Part shown: piece by piece, positions 1-22,159 of the stretch | How the letters are laid out: each line of letters opens with the position of its first letter | Numbering within the stretch: position 1 is the stretch's first letter | NCBI RefSeq assembly: GCF_963422355.1 | Contig: NC_085100.1 | Coordinates: forward strand, 3,254,568 to 3,318,567 | Reading direction: 5' to 3' | DNA from: Corticium candelabrum | Lineage: Eukaryota > Porifera > Homoscleromorpha > Homosclerophorida > Plakinidae | DNA length: 64,000 nucleotides | The notes under the pieces: generated by a model | Seen by the model: the letters and a program-made list of their open reading frames with translations, nothing else | What the model was told of the DNA's origin: nothing | The model's database searches: none | Made by a program: the position numbers and the translations under genes

Positions 1-1343
1 TCGTCTGGTAGTCAACGCTCACAGTCGTCAGTTCATGGCATAGCAAAGGCACAAGTAAGCACGTGGAGTTTGGTGTTGTTTGTATGGTCAAATCAACGGT
101 ATGTGTTCTAGCCATTGCCTGCGGGCTGGAAGTCGAATTCTGGGTCTGATGGTAGAATATATTATTATAACGGGGAAACAAAACAGAGAACATGGCATAT
201 TAGTGAAGTGTGGGCATCAGTCAATACATCTGATTACACTCTAACGGTAAGGACAATTTAACTGCTGCATTCTATCGAGTAATTGACGATGTAAACAGTT
301 GTCTCAGTTATGAGCTTTGAAATGTGACTCTCTAATTAGAGTCACGTGACCGAGCGATTATTGTACATAAATTGTGGTCTGCATGGCTATGTATGCTTGT
401 GAGTGTATACCCTATAAGATGAAATTTGGGTGGGGAATTTATTTTGGCATATTGGTGGATTTTCCAACAAGCACTAATATAGAATCTGCCATTTGGCCAC
501 TGGGTGTTGTGATGTCATGGTTATGTCATCACCCACATGCATCAGGGATCATGATAATATGGCAGTACGTCATGTGCCTACCCTATCTAGCATTTTGGGT
601 AAACGTGAAACGAGGCCGTGAAGCTATCGATGAAGCAGTAGGAGTCATGCGAGTTACATTGGGGCTGACACACCAAGTTTTCGTCAATACAGTAGTTGGA
701 GACCAGTCAGTTGCAAACTCCTTCACGACATGGCCACGTGACGAGTGGGTGAGGAATATGGTACATATATCAATTATCCAACAACAATGTCCAACCACCA
801 AAATAATAGCTGCCAATATGCTTTTCCATCAATTTCCTTAGCAAACTGCCAAATTCCTGCCAATGTTTTATCTTATATTGTGTGTCCTTCATGCTCATGA
901 ATGTGTCATATGATTCAATCACGGAACAGCTACTGAGTACACTCAAACCTCCCTAATCCGGACAGTGTGAGAGCAGCCGCTGTTCGCATTCTAGAAATGT
1001 CTGGAAGGTACATGTTATAGATCATTGGAATCCCAATGTAAGGTTTGTTGAACGTCATACCATTTCTGCATACAGTATGGGTGCACACTTGTATTACACT
1101 GTAATTTACATGTACTTTGTATTACAGTTACATACATACGCACTGGCATGTGATAGTTAAGACGGCTTGAGAATTGAGTGTCTAGACAGTGAGTTTCTTG
1201 CCGAAGTGCTTACCCATGGAGTGCCAAGACCTGATATGTGCTGGGTAAAAGTGTCCGGTCTAGGGAGGTGTTCGGATCTTGGGAGGTCTGGATTAGGGGT
1301 ACTTCATGAAAAGTCAATCGTAGCTCATTGATAGTATTTTGTT

Positions 1344-1390
<47 letters not shown>

Positions 1391-1534
1391 ATGTGAATTA
1401 TGACTAATTTGTCTTGTGTGTAGTCGATGGGTCCCGGTTGGCAGGCCGTGTTGACTCCCGACGGTCGTACGTATTACTATCACAAGGGGACAAGACAGAC
1501 GTCGTGGAATATAGTGGACACTTGGAAACAGTGA
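1..1534 (+). CDS. WW-domain protein, C-terminal part (5' end outside window)
   Basis: Three exons are visible: 1-54 (donor gtaagc), 112-246 (acceptor ctag, donor gtaagg) and 1424-1534 (acceptor gtgtag, stop TGA 1532-1534). All junctions are phase 0. Exon 2 encodes a WW domain (LPAGWKS then DGRIYYYN then TKQRTWHI). The last exon encodes a second one (GPGWQAV, DGRTYYYHKG, TRQTSWNI) and ends eight residues after its second Trp. WW domains bind proline-rich ligands. Both copies keep the two Trp and the YYY block but lack the usual Pro just after the second Trp, so ligand class cannot be inferred. The preceding sequence is Ser/Gln-rich linker. The 1.2-kb intron between the WW exons holds a MITE and a (GT)n tract. 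I do not recognise the orthologue; the N-terminal bulk lies outside the window. Confidence 0.75.
938..1301. mobile_element. MITE with TA target sites (Tc1/mariner-pogo-like)
   Basis: The left end reads TACACTCAAACCTCCCTAAT then CCGGAC. The right end, reverse-complemented, contains ACACCTCCCTAGACCGGAC with a few extra terminal bases. It is flanked by TA dinucleotides and about 364 bp long with no coding capacity. A second copy with similar ends lies at 55108-55438. Superfamily assignment is from the TA duplication and end sequence only. Confidence 0.6.
1350..1389. repeat. (GT)n microsatellite
   Basis: About 40 bp of GT dinucleotides just upstream of the acceptor of the last WW exon. Confidence 0.95.
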
Positions 1535-2153
1535 TGTACGAACAGTCTAGTGTTTGTATGCATTTGTTATGTAGATAAATGCACCATATCTGGTCTATTT
1601 TTTACATGACAAGAGTTGCACGTGTTTTGATTAGTCTTATAGTCGATTACCATGTTCATGACGGACATTTGGTTCGATGTTTTACCGTGTTCCCCACTGT
1701 TGGGGCGATTGCTTTTATGATGTTGTAATAATTGTTCTGATGCAATTGACTTGTCTAGTTGTCACAAGGTAAATATGGAATTTTAGAATTATTTTGTAAT
1801 TGTGATTATGGTCTGTATTTGATGTTAGTTGGATGGTTGTGTAGAAACCAAAACCTGTGTGTCCAACCGCTATGTAGTAGTCATTCTCACACAACCCCCG
1901 GGTGTAGGAAATTATAGACTACAATTAGCCCGTATATTAGTTAAAGCGCGTTAGGCTACAGGTATCGCGTCGCTTCTGGTTGAAGAAGGACTATGTGAGA
2001 CGTAATTTTTATAAGCATGAGTATTTTCGCGACATTTTGTTGCTGCCTACTTCCCTTCTTGTCTGTGTGTGACTTAACTACGTCTATTCCACGTACGTTT
2101 TGTTTCACGCCTGCGCATGATGTTTGACCAGGGACAGTAAACCATTGAGTCCT
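1535..2153. other. Intergenic spacer between WW gene and FAM81-like gene
   Basis: This is 619 bp after the WW stop codon. It should hold the 3' UTR of the first gene and the promoter/5' UTR of the next. I see no coding exon, repeat array or RNA gene in it. Confidence 0.5.
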
Positions 2154-3224
2154 ATGAAAGCCTTACCAGCCGCTCCCGAAGTCGAGCATGCCGTCTTACC
2201 GATGATAGACATGAGACCGACTACTCGTCGATTGATGATGCTGGAGGACCGGATGATGCAGCAAGAGATGACGACCAGAGCACTCATAGACAGAGCCATT
2301 CGGATTAAGGAAGACTTGGCGGAGTATCTGTCAACATCCCGCCATTCATGGGATGGAGAGAAAAGAGAGAGACAGCTACTTCACGATCACATCCAGACCA
2401 TAACGACTACAGTAAAGAGACTAGGACGAGACACTGAGGGTCTAGAGAGAGACTATCGTGACGTAGAGGAGAGGCTTCATTCACAGAAGCAATACATTAG
2501 ACGGATGGAACAGTTAATTGCCTCGGGGAATTCCGATTTAAGGGGGCGACTGTCGAGGTGCGATGCAGGTATAAGCCGACTTGCTACCGAATTGAGGACT
2601 TGCTACGAAAGAACGAAGAGGGTGGAAGACGAGCACAGACAGATGAAGCAACAGACTGACATCAAATTGACCGAAATGTATTCGTCGGTAGACAAACTAG
2701 GTTCACAGATACAGAAGCTGACGACCGACGTGACCGCCCGGTTACAGACGTTGGAGTCGTTTGTCAAGCAGCAGGTAGCGATCTTAGACTCTCGGGTCAG
2801 TACGACCATCGAGGATCTACGAGGCAATATTACTGCTAACCATCGTTGGTCGGAAGCCGAGAGGGGCAAACTAAGCCAGCAGTTGAGCTCGAGAATCGAC
2901 CTCACTAATTCTCTCATCGATACTCGAATGAGCGAATTTGAAAGACGTGTGGAGAGTCGGTTAAACGAAATGTCGAGACAACTTGGAGACGAGAAGCAAG
3001 CTCGATCTGCATGGGAAGCACGTGCGAGAAGTCGGAGTGAGACCGCGGAGGCTCGATGTCGTCACGTCATCGATCAGTTGAGAAAAGAATGTGGAGAGAG
3101 TTTTAAAGCTGTACAGGAGAGTATCGAGTCGATGAGAGAGGTGTTGGATGCAAAACGGACACTTCTGGAGCAGAAATTGGAAGAGAACATTCAACGAATT
3201 CTTAAAACTGTAGTCGTGCTGTAA
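2154..3224 (+). CDS. FAM81-like coiled-coil protein
   Basis: A single uninterrupted frame of 356 aa starts at ATG 2154. The frame is open back to 2121 with TTG at 2124 as the only earlier start-like codon, and an in-frame TGA at 2118 closes it, so ATG 2154 is chosen; an upstream non-coding exon is possible. Almost the whole protein is predicted coiled coil (repeated heptad-like runs such as RMEQLIASG, LGSQIQKLTTDV and LQTLESFVKQQV). Length and the N-terminal ALIDRAIRIKEDL motif match the FAM81A/B family (about 370 aa in vertebrates). FAM81A has been linked to post-synaptic condensates; the ancestral role is unknown. The lack of introns stands out next to its intron-rich neighbours and could reflect retroposition, though there is no poly-A tract to prove it. 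Confidence 0.8.
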   Translation: MKALPAAPEVEHAVLPMIDMRPTTRRLMMLEDRMMQQEMTTRALIDRAIRIKEDLAEYLSTSRHSWDGEKRERQLLHDHIQTITTTVKRLGRDTEGLERDYRDVEERLHSQKQYIRRMEQLIASGNSDLRGRLSRCDAGISRLATELRTCYERTKRVEDEHRQMKQQTDIKLTEMYSSVDKLGSQIQKLTTDVTARLQTLESFVKQQVAILDSRVSTTIEDLRGNITANHRWSEAERGKLSQQLSSRIDLTNSLIDTRMSEFERRVESRLNEMSRQLGDEKQARSAWEARARSRSETAEARCRHVIDQLRKECGESFKAVQESIESMREVLDAKRTLLEQKLEENIQRILKTVVVL

Positions 3225-3485
3225 TTAATTAATTAATTAGTTAATGACGAACGGGATGTTGTTTGACGTGTTGACTTTTTGTAGAATATTTGGAAAGTGT
3301 GTAGAGCCATTGTAACAATCAAAGTAATGGTATAATAGTATTAGATATATTTACGATAATATATTAAATAATATACTTAATTGTGGGTAAACTAATTAAT
3401 TAATACATAAGTTTGGGGTAGCTAATGTAATACAATGTATCTGTACTGGGGAGCAGATGTGTGATAATCTTTCGTATTTGGAGAC

Positions 3486-3560
<75 letters not shown>

Positions 3561-3579
3561 ACACACACACACGCACGCA

Positions 3580-3632
<53 letters not shown>

Positions 3633-3720
3633 TGGGCCGAGCCGTGGGTGGTGCCAATCATGTGGTGTGTCTGCACTTGTAGCCTAAATAGATTACCGTC
3701 ACAGGTGTGCTCGAGAGGCG
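3225..3720. other. Intergenic spacer with TTAA runs and a long (CA)n tract
   Basis: It begins with a short TAAT tetranucleotide run right after the FAM81-like stop, then AT-rich sequence, then an interrupted (CA)n microsatellite at about 3488-3629 ending 92 bp before the next start codon. The promoter of the next gene probably overlaps this tract. Open frames crossing the CA repeat are artefacts. Confidence 0.7.
3488..3629. repeat. (CA)n microsatellite, interrupted
   Basis: About 142 bp of CA repeats with short CC and CG interruptions near 3559-3581. Confidence 0.95.
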
Positions 3721-15045
<11,325 letters not shown>

Positions 15046-16687
15046 TGAGGATGACTTGTTTGTACTGTAACTTTTTGAGAGGTAAAGTACTTATTGAAAT
15101 TTCTATTGAAGGAAGGTGAGATACTTTTGTTGTAATATGTGAATTATCCAATTTGAATCTTTTGTATATGTCACAATGTGTAACTTAAGTCTAATGACAA
15201 ACGACTGCTTGAGTGGACGGTCAGTCGTGTGTCGTGTGCGCATGTGCACTGTAGGTCTAATTTGATGTGTAGTACGTACAAGCGACTCATTGAAGAAATG
15301 GTATGGTCATTGAGTACGACGTTATCTATCCATCGCTGTACGTGACGTGCGGAGCTCTTACTTTAAATAGAGGACAGCGTCCGGAAGCAATCGTCTAAAT
15401 CTTACCGGATGAGTCATTTGCTCAAGGTAAGTATCCGGGAATGTTACGTAAAAATTGGAGTAATCTCTAGGAAACGCAGGCAGGAACGGTTCCGTGTTGT
15501 GCATGCGCTGCGCTATGGTGGTTTATTATATAATAGTGGCTACAGTTACATTCCGTAAGTACAGCCTCTAACGAGTGTTGCCATTTGACGTATAGGGGGA
15601 CCAACTGTTGATATTAATATATTTTAAAATAATTCATATTAGATATATAGATTTCTTTAACGCCTAAATTCGTATTCGAGAGTTGCTGTAGAATACAAAA
15701 TAGGCAAATACACGTATGCTACTATGCTGCTGCTACACACTGGCTAAATGATGATAGTCAGTGCCTCAAACAATGGGACACTGTACATGTTGGTATCAGA
15801 GGCAATTGACAGGCTGTGTCCACATATAAAACGGTATGAAAGTTGAAACCACAGCCTGCCATTACAAAGCGTGGAGCAAGACTGTTACAGTAAAGCAGCA
15901 GTGGTGGCTCATTCCTAGTCGCAAGTGTGCAAAGTCTTTCACAGACTCGAAACATGAAAATGTTATCGACTGTCCAAGTCTTTGCACCAACCAACTCTTG
16001 GACAGTAACGAATTATCTTGTGCTGCAAACAGGATCCATTAGGTGCATGATATGTCTCAACAAAACAATCAAGCTCTGAAACTTTGTTGTCAAACTGATA
16101 AATGTACTTACCGTTCTTGTTTGTCTGGGGATACAAATTTAGCCATGATTCGCCCCATCACCATGGAAATGGCAACCCCGTCAATGTCTTCACTGATATA
16201 CATACTTCTCAGTGTGGTCAAAGTCATTGAGGGGGGTACAGGTGGCTGTTATTTGATGCGGTCTCTAGCGATAAAGTGAGCACATGAATCTGCTAGATCA
16301 CAATCTATTCTTTTCCACTGTTTTACTGTAATAATAACAATCAAAGGAGATCTCAATCATACAATGTCCTCAAACACAATGAGTATGACTGGTTCAATAT
16401 GACAAGACTATAAGTATGCATTCTCTCTACTTGTACCTACAGAAAATTGGCAACCTCAGTAATTTGCCATTTATCTTCTTTCCTACATAGAAGCACCTAA
16501 ACTGGTGTGCCATCGTGTTTGTCATTGTTACAATGCACTTTGGGCAAGGTATCAAAGTGAACTTCTGAAGTATCGTGTAAATACCTGGCAACGTTGTGTG
16601 GACTCACAGACGTGTCATCACAAGCAATCGGAACAACCTATGAAACCAAAAATTACTGACCATAAATCCAATCCTTTTCTATTGATA
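15046..16687. other. Intergenic region between convergent EF-hand and PTCH genes
   Basis: This 1.6-kb spacer contains the 3' ends of two convergent genes. The only coding-like item is the possible 26-codon two-exon micro-ORF at 15409-15532. AT-rich sequence surrounds 15600-15660. I see no repeat family here. Confidence 0.5.
15409..15532 (+). CDS. Possible 26-aa micropeptide, two exons (speculative)
   Basis: ATG at 15409 starts MSHLLK, followed by a perfect donor AAG|GTAAGT at 15427. A 43-nt intron ends at ctctag (15469). The second exon adds about 20 residues ending in a hydrophobic stretch, PCCACAALWWFII, then TAA at 15530-15532. A TATA-like tttaaata lies about 47 bp upstream of the ATG. 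The hydrophobic Cys-rich tail would suit a small membrane-associated peptide, but the intron is shorter than its neighbours and no family is recognised. It may be chance. Confidence 0.2.
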
Positions 16688-19600
16688 TTAACTCGTAACC
16701 TGCGGCAATGGACCAATCCATGAAAGGACTACAGGCAAGAGAACGAGACCATTGAATGTGGCGGCAATGAGTAATGCAATGAAGATGACGAGAAAGTACT
16801 TGATAATAAATTCGAATTCCGAGAAGGCGAGCATGATGAATCCTACAAATGTGCTGACTGCTCCATTAAATATGGGCACAAAGCGATGGTGTAGGGCGTA
16901 CTGAACACGCTCTTCTCTTGTTCCAATAATTTTGACAAACATGAGACAGAGTGGAGCGGTGAACTCGACAGTTGCACCGACAGACACGATGACCGTCACA
17001 CAGGGGATCGCACTGAACTGGATGTTAGCGAGTCCGAGAAACCCGTACACTTCGATAGCCGTCACTGCCAGCATGGCGACCATAATGATTCCCGACCAGA
17101 CGCTGAGAAGCAAGACGGACGTGGTGATCAGACACGCAAGCAAGATCATTCCAACAGCAAGATAGAGGTGGTTCTGCAGACCGATGTATTGCTCATAAAA
17201 TATGAACGGGATGCCACGCGGATACGCCGACACTCCACGGCTACGAGCCTCATCGACAATCTGCCTTACCTGCTTGATCAATTCGATGTGACTAGCCGAC
17301 GTATTCACACCGTTCGAATACAGTGGCATTTGAGCATAGACCATAGGCTGAGCAGGTGTAATATTCAATTGTTCCGCTACCGGCCACTTGGGCACAAGAG
17401 GACGGAAGCTCGGCTGTGTTGCCTCTGCATGCAAAACATCAATGCTTGTCCACGCAGACAGATACACGTAGAATCGGTCTTCGGGTATGAGAGGTCTGCC
17501 GGTTGAATTGTCATACAGTTTACGTTGTTTGTCTTCGAGTAGATCAAAGTCATACATTCCGTTTCCTACTTGGGGTAAGAAGTAATTGTCAACAAGAAGT
17601 GAAGAATAGGAATACTGGTTGGTGGCAATGTCATGATCGTACTCTTTTTGAAGTTGAACATAGAAATCAATCATCTTTTCGAGCCAGAAGGTCTCCGAGA
17701 CGGTGTGAATTTTCTTCGAATTTACCTTACGATCGGTGGTCACGATCCATGGAACGCTAGCAAATCGACTGTGGAGTTCCAACATTTCTTTCTGAACGTG
17801 TAACGAACTATAGTTGTTCTTGTCATCCTGAACTATGTACAAATCGAAGAACGAGAAATACTTGAGTTGTAACGATATGTAATCGTGCTCTTTTGTTCCG
17901 GAAGGGACGACCTCTGTAAGGTCCAATCCGTTCTCCACGAGGGTCGCACCATACATGCAAGTGCCAAAGAGGATACAAGCAATGAGTATTACTACGAATT
18001 TCACCGGTCGACGCAAGAGGAAAGGAGCATATACATCACGTACGAACCAATCTCCCCAGCTCTGGCCATCACTTCTGCCTTTCTTGGACACTTTGCTTTT
18101 GTCACGAGACACAGTGACAGTGGTACCACTGGAAACACCATTGGTACCACTGTAAACACCATTGGCAACCGGTTCCTTAGGTATACCATCCAACTGCAGA
18201 TCAGACTTTGTCTGCGGCTTCTCCGAAAATTCCTGTACCTCGTGGTGGCACAAGCACATCAACATGTTCACACCGCAACAGCAGACATCGATGAGACCGG
18301 ATCGTATTCTTCTTCCATCGATACAGAGATACGCGGGGAAGGCCAACAACACGATGAAGTAGTTCATTGCCACACATATACCAACCTGACCAATAACCGA
18401 CATTGCACATACACACGTTTATCACATCACAAAATACAAGCGACCTGCAGAGCGAAATCTCTCATGGCAGGAATTGGGATAATGGCAGCGAGAAAGAATC
18501 CGGCACTGTTTGTGACCGAAGTCAACGTAACGCTGAGTCCGACTCGTTCGAGGCATTCTCTTGCCATCTTGTGCATTGGCGTATGCCTGTTGCCAGGTCT
18601 GTCAAAGATGGTAAAGAACGTGTGGGCCATTACAAACATGTCATCTACGCCCAACCCAAGAACCAAAAATGGCAACACCTGTATAAACAGCAGTTAACTC
18701 TCTTAGCTTATTACTCACACCAATCACTACCTGAGTGGTCGATGCATTGAATGGGAGACCACACAAAGAGGCCAATCCAAGTCCCGCCACACAAGAAAGT
18801 ACAACCAAAAGGACACCGACCTGTACAACAACCAACAAATACAAGAGAACCATCCAGCTCTTTTGGTTATGTCACTCACGATGCCGACATTGAATCTCGA
18901 TTTTCTGACGAGAGATTTTATGTTGAAGAATGCCAATCCTGCATATAAAATCATGAAAAAGTAACCGAGTACGACGAGAACGAGAGACAGTGTGTTCCAA
19001 GAGTATTTTTCGATAATTTGCCTTGCCGAGTCTGTCGTCCATGCGTGAGCATCAGTGTATATCCGAACGTCCTCTCTGTCATACACCACCTAAAAATCCC
19101 ACACCCCGATGCATCCGATCGATGTGACATTTCACAGACCCAAACCTCCTTACTTTCACAAATTCTTTTCTCCATTTTTTCAATAAGGTGGATGCATCCT
19201 CGAGCGACAGGTTGCCCATCTTGCCGAGCGTGCTGTTTGGATATTTCAATTGATACTCGGTCAGCATCTCCACAATTTTCTGTTGACTGTGAAGAGTAAA
19301 GATCGCCTGTAGGGCATGCGAACCCTTACCCTCCTTCCAGTCATCTCCTATAAACAACTACAATATACACAAGTGACCGACAATCTGCACAGAAAGGAAA
19401 AAACCTGATACAATAAGAGGAGAAGGCCATTTCGCCGCCGCGCTAGCAAATCCAGTGCACGTCTTAGTCAATGCTTCAATAATCCCCTCTGGATCAATAT
19501 TTTCAGTCTCGTTGTCCTATCAATTCCAAAATAATCAAACAAGAAAAAAACCAACAAAAATATTATCGACCTTATTGGGTGCAGTTTGAGGACATCTGGG

Positions 19601-21066
19601 ATCACTGGGATGAAGGCAATGCTTCCTAACATATCCATCAAAACCAGCATCTCTGAGAGACTACCAACATACAACAGTTAGTACAATACCAACACCTACA
19701 GACAAAGTTTGATGACATCATACTCTCAAGACGAGCTCATCCGCATTCGTCTCTTTCATTGCATCGAGCAGCTCGTGAGGATCCATACTCGACCAACTGA
19801 CGTACTGATCGAGGTCGGTACCGTCGACTTTGAGGTGATAGAGCTTGCGGTCGTGCACCAGACTGCCGTCCCAGAAGCAATCGAGCACACTGAGAACCGT
19901 GCAGGGATTCATCTCGGTGAATATCCCATCGAGATAGCCGTAAACTTGTGTCGATGGTGGCTTGATATTGTAACACAGATCAGTAAATCCCCACCTGCAA
20001 ATGGGCAAACGCTGACCAGGTTGGGTTTAGGCCTTAGCATATTAGGCGGGCATTAAATTGAGAATAATTGGTACTAACAAGTATCCAGCGTAAAACCAGT
20101 ATAATTCGTATACTCACGTGACTGCTAGCCTGCTAAAGCAATATGGCGGAAAACTGGAGATTGCAAAAGGCAAAAATCAGTTACCTTTTTTTGCTGGAAT
20201 GTCTAGCCAGTTTGGCTTACTTGTACAGGTTTACTTTTTTAACTTTTAACAAGCCAAGTTAGGTCAACTTGTGAGCATAATTGGGTGAGCAGTGTGGCAT
20301 AGCATACTGGAAGATAAAATGAGCATAATATGAGCAAGCTTAGGCTGTGTCTCCACTTGCTGCTCTTTAATTAAACATGTTTAACGTTAAACACGTTTAG
20401 ACTCTAAACATGTTTAGTTGACAGCATCTCCACTTGTCCATTTATATTCCGAGCTATTAAAAGAATTATCTGGGACTTTGTTGTACCTCGTAAATTCAAT
20501 TTTTTTGTGCACCAGACAGTCGGAAATCATCTTCTGGTCGACTGAAGAACAATCAGAGACACACAAGTCTCTGTCTTTGCCGAAATTGCTCTCTCCTGAC
20601 ACTCAGCATCAGTCTACACACTCTCTGACATTGCGTAATTCTGTCTTCTTGCAATAGTCTCCAAAGAAAGAAAAAGAACAGTGCGAAAGAACTAACAACC
20701 ATTGTCGTGGAATGCACGTTACTATCACATGACCGTTAAACCTAAACCACTTTCGTTTTTCGTTAATTATTAAACTACCTATGAAACATGTTTAGCAAAA
20801 GCTGTTTAGGTTTACAGTTAAACAGGTTTAACGCTAGTGGGGATGAATTAAACATATTTAGACTTAATTAAACAGGTTGTAAACTTGTTTAAGCCCTAGT
20901 GGAGACAGGGGTACACTGGAGTCTGGTATTGCACTTGTGGTCTTATTTAGCTAATGGCGAAAAAAAACCAATCTGTCTACCATTCTTGTCTGACGCACTT
21001 TCTGCTTCCTTCTGGGTGATGGAACCGACTGTATACTCAACAACGCATGCATACTGTACGCGCGCG

Positions 21067-21144
<78 letters not shown>

Positions 21145-21941
21145 CCATGCCTACATACTACCTACACAACACACATTGTAACACAAATCGGTAAATCCCC
21201 ACCTGCAAATGGACGAATGCGCGTGTGGTTTTGCAAAATGGCGAAAAAATAAACAATGTCTCCACCAATGTTGTCTGACGCACTCGTCCCTCGTTCTCGG
21301 TGATGGAACCGACTGTATGCTCAACACACGCACACACACGCACACACAGAGACGCCCACATAATTACATAGGCCTAGATACCCACATACACAACACACAT
21401 GGCCTACATACACAAACATAGCCTACATGCACACATACCCACACCCAAGCCTACAGACCCATCTACATCTACTTGCTTACCTGCTGTCCCACATCTCGAC
21501 GGTGACATTGCGTGCAAGATACTTGACGAGATCCAGATGCTCATCTAGGGCTTCAACACTGATCGCACTCCGTCCGTCCCTACCAACCTGGATGACGAGT
21601 TCGTTGCTGAAGACTGACCCTTCACCCAACACTCGGTCGGAATAGTCGATTTCGTCCTCGAGTCGCCCGCCCGTTTCAGTCCACAGCTTGTACTCGTTCG
21701 TTTCGAAACGTGCCCGGGACAGACCAAATGCGAGCACGCTGCAGATCACGACCACAGATGCGATCACCGGGAATGGTAGACGTCCGATTAGCGCGCCAAG
21801 CGCTCCGAACCCGCGCTCGATTGCCGATCGGAAGTGTAGTCGCCATTTGTCTCCCGTTGCTGCACCGTTTGCGATCTGTTCGAGTGCGTATTGCGCGTTC
21901 GCGTAGCGTAGGTGAGATGGTACCTTGTCGTCGAATTCCAT
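16688..21941 (-). CDS. PTCH: Patched receptor, 12-transmembrane RND family
   Basis: There are nine exons, phase-consistent, 1119 aa: 21481-21941, 19724-19994, 19571-19660, 19405-19516, 19154-19347, 18880-19089, 18731-18820, 18445-18678, 16688-18385. Family features run in order: N-terminal helix with YALEQIANG; TM1 (~60-80); first luminal loop with LDCFWDG and a Cys pair HCLHPSDPRCP; sterol-sensing domain TM2-6 (~395-600; VLPFLVLGLGVDDMF, LTSVTNSAGFFLAAIIPIPA); a linker; TM7; second loop with KYFSFFDLYIVQ and SAYPRGIPFIFYEQYIGL; and TM8-12 with the RND acidic motif SVGATVEF. Patched is the Hedgehog receptor and cholesterol exporter that inhibits Smoothened. The protein stops right after TM12 (IGPLPQVTS), so the long C-terminal tail of vertebrate PTCH1 is absent. 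The start at 21941 is the first in-frame ATG. A dispatched or PTCHD relative is unlikely given the match along the whole length. Confidence 0.92.
20343..20911. mobile_element. PIF/Harbinger-like MITE, copy 2
   Basis: It starts GGCTGTGTCTCCACTT after TTA and ends CCTAGTGGAGACAGGGG before a TA, giving imperfect inverted ends of the same design as the element at 4789-5407 (TTTCCACTAG class). It shares the subterminal block GTTAAACCTAAACCACTT and repeated AAACATGTTTA-type palindromes. It is about 570 bp and non-coding. Confidence 0.7.
21059..21142. repeat. (CG)n(CA)n microsatellite
   Basis: A short CG run followed by about 70 bp of CA, marking the end of the first copy of the intronic duplication. 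Confidence 0.9.
21151..21202 (-). pseudogene. Decoy copy of the 5' edge of PTCH exon 2
   Basis: Reading down from 21202, after an intact acceptor TTTGCAG, the sequence encodes WGFTDLCYNV, identical to the start of the true exon 2 (19994 downward: WGFTDLCYNI) for nine of ten residues. It then diverges and stops at 21151-21153. If spliced to exon 1 it is in the same phase and would truncate Patched after about 170 aa. Confidence 0.75.
21176..21345. repeat. Second copy of an intronic tandem duplication
   Basis: The segment resembles 19970-20005 (exon edge) followed by 20930-21060: both copies carry ...ATGGCGAAAAAA..., TTGTCTGACGCACT and GTGATGGAACCGACTGTAT. The first copy is split by about 930 bp that includes the MITE at 20343-20911, so the duplication predates that insertion. 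Confidence 0.75.
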
Positions 21942-22159
21942 CAGCGCGACGGTTGACGTATACAAATGGCCTGTCCTGCACGTGGACACACCTTACATAG
22001 ATGGGATGCCAACGTCACGTGAGGGGCGTGGTCATTTTTATATCGCCTACAAATCGACGTGTTGACACATTATGAGGCTAATCTCGTTGTTATGTACTCT
22101 AGTAGTGTGTAGCTGACATAGTTTCGTATCGTCGGATATTAAATTTTTTTTAGAATTTG

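Larger units (their letters stand above)
247..1423 (+). other. Long intron of the WW-domain gene
   Basis: This intron separates the two WW-domain exons. It contains the TA-flanked MITE at 938-1301, a (GT)n run at about 1350-1389 and an E-box-like TCACGTGA at 342-349. I see no further exon in it. The 155-codon open frame at 374-841 opens with GTG and has no domain character. Confidence 0.6.
19995..21480 (-). other. First PTCH intron with tandem duplication and MITE
   Basis: It contains a duplicated segment. The exon-2 edge plus intron sequence near 19970-20005 and 20930-21060 is repeated at 21176-21345. It also holds a MITE (20343-20911) and a (CA)n tract. See the separate entries. Confidence 0.75.

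Noticed and set aside
374..841. 155-codon open frame inside the WW-gene intron
   Set aside because: It opens with GTG rather than ATG, shows no domain, no splice signals linking it to the gene and unusual composition (many Trp/Met/Cys). Best explained as chance.
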